Positions 14,482 to 14,817 of a stretch of DNA of 14,817 nucleotides are shown here, piece after piece. Origin of the DNA: CAZEYT01 sp964516295 (GTDB lineage Bacteria; Verrucomicrobiota; Verrucomicrobiia; Chthoniobacterales; Terrimicrobiaceae). The first letter of the stretch is position 1. Each line of letters starts with the position of its first letter. Below the pieces are notes generated by a model. That model had not been told where the DNA came from. It was given only the letters and a program-made list of their open reading frames with translations, and did no database searches. Position numbers and translations under genes: made by a program. The DNA lies in the NCBI GenBank assembly GCA_964516295.1, contig CAZEYT010000073.1, positions 1 through 14,817 of the forward strand, read 5' to 3'.

Positions 14482-14817
14482 ATGTCACCTGCAAGAACCC
14501 TTCTTCTCAAGCTTGCATCGGATGCCCATCGCGCACCGATCGGCACCCACCTAGTCCTTCACCGCCATGCCAACGCTGCGGAGATTGTTCGGGATGGCAC
14601 CGCGCTCGGTGATGTCCTGATCGAAACGGCCGGGCACTTCCAAACGCCTCTCGCAGTTCCGTTGATGGACCTGACGCTTGAAAAAGAGGCGCTTCTTCTG
14701 GCTCTGGGCGTGCCCGCTGCGGATACCGAGAAGTTTCACTTCGACCGTCCTCTGGAGAACGCACCGGGCTTCGATCCCACGCCGCGGATGCGCGCGGCCT
14801 GTGAAGCGATCGGACGG
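14482..14817 (+). CDS. UroD/MtaA-family methyltransferase, N-terminal part (cut by window edge)
   Basis: An open frame starts at ATG 14482, 40 bases after mtaB, and runs for 112 codons to the window edge without a stop. The translation contains RAPIGTHLVLH, then DGTALGDVLIETAG and TPLAVPLMDLTLEKEALLLALG. This is the N-terminal region of uroporphyrinogen-decarboxylase-fold proteins found with corrinoid methyltransferases (MtaA/CmuA group). Such enzymes move the methyl group from the corrinoid protein to the final acceptor, coenzyme M in methanogens and probably tetrahydrofolate in bacteria. The zinc motif (HxC...C) lies in the C-terminal part and cannot be checked here. Position and family support MtaA; a plain uroporphyrinogen decarboxylase is unlikely in this context. 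I leave the symbol blank because the diagnostic residues are out of view. Confidence 0.82.
   Translation, partial: MSPARTLLLKLASDAHRAPIGTHLVLHRHANAAEIVRDGTALGDVLIETAGHFQTPLAVPLMDLTLEKEALLLALGVPAADTEKFHFDRPLENAPGFDPTPRMRAACEAIGR

Overview
The window is high-G+C bacterial DNA, about 60% in the stretches I counted by hand. Genes are densely packed, start-stop overlaps are frequent and Shine-Dalgarno signals are often weak or absent. No rRNA, tRNA, CRISPR array or insertion sequence is visible. The gene content (a GH94 phosphorylase, a GH2 beta-mannosidase, a LarA-type racemase, a DUF6580 membrane protein and a bacterial methanol:corrinoid methyltransferase cluster) fits a carbohydrate-fermenting, at least partly anaerobic member of the Verrucomicrobiota. 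That placement is inference from gene content, not from a marker gene.

Region 1 (1-1700, + strand) looks like accessory DNA. It holds a class I SAM methyltransferase gene cut by an in-frame TGA, then a small membrane protein with an HExxH motif in visibly AT-richer DNA, then about 300 bases with no convincing gene.

Region 2 (1669-6261, - strand, read right to left) is a five-gene run: an APH-fold kinase, a divergent enolase, a LarA-family nickel-pincer hydroxyacid racemase/epimerase, an SGNH/GDSL hydrolase and a 76-residue two-helix membrane protein, closed by a hairpin terminator. The first three genes are joined by 4-base start-stop overlaps (GTGA, then ATGA), which points to one metabolic module. 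In this enolase two residues near the active site differ from classical enolases, while the catalytic base and metal ligands are kept. The simplest reading is inversion of C2 of a hydroxyacid, its phosphorylation, and enolase-type dehydration to an enol phosphate. The substrate is unknown. Glycerate is the simplest candidate and an aldonic acid is a plausible alternative.

Region 3 (6397-10879, + strand) diverges from region 2 across a 135-base gap. It encodes a cytoplasmic GH94-type phosphorylase and, 4 bases later, a signal-less GH2 beta-mannosidase-like enzyme. Together they would cleave small beta-linked glucosides or mannosides inside the cell. Divergence from the kinase-enolase-LarA operon suggests shared control and possibly a linked substrate.

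Region 4 (11063 to the right edge, + strand) is a corrinoid-dependent C1 cluster: an AraC-family regulator, a DUF6580 membrane protein, the corrinoid protein MtaC, the methanol:corrinoid methyltransferase MtaB, and the first 112 residues of a UroD/MtaA-family methyltransferase cut by the window edge. A 10-base direct repeat with a 21-base period lies just downstream of the regulator gene, where an AraC-type operator for the mta genes would be expected. The DUF6580 and mtaC genes overlap by four bases, which ties that putative transporter to corrinoid or methanol metabolism.
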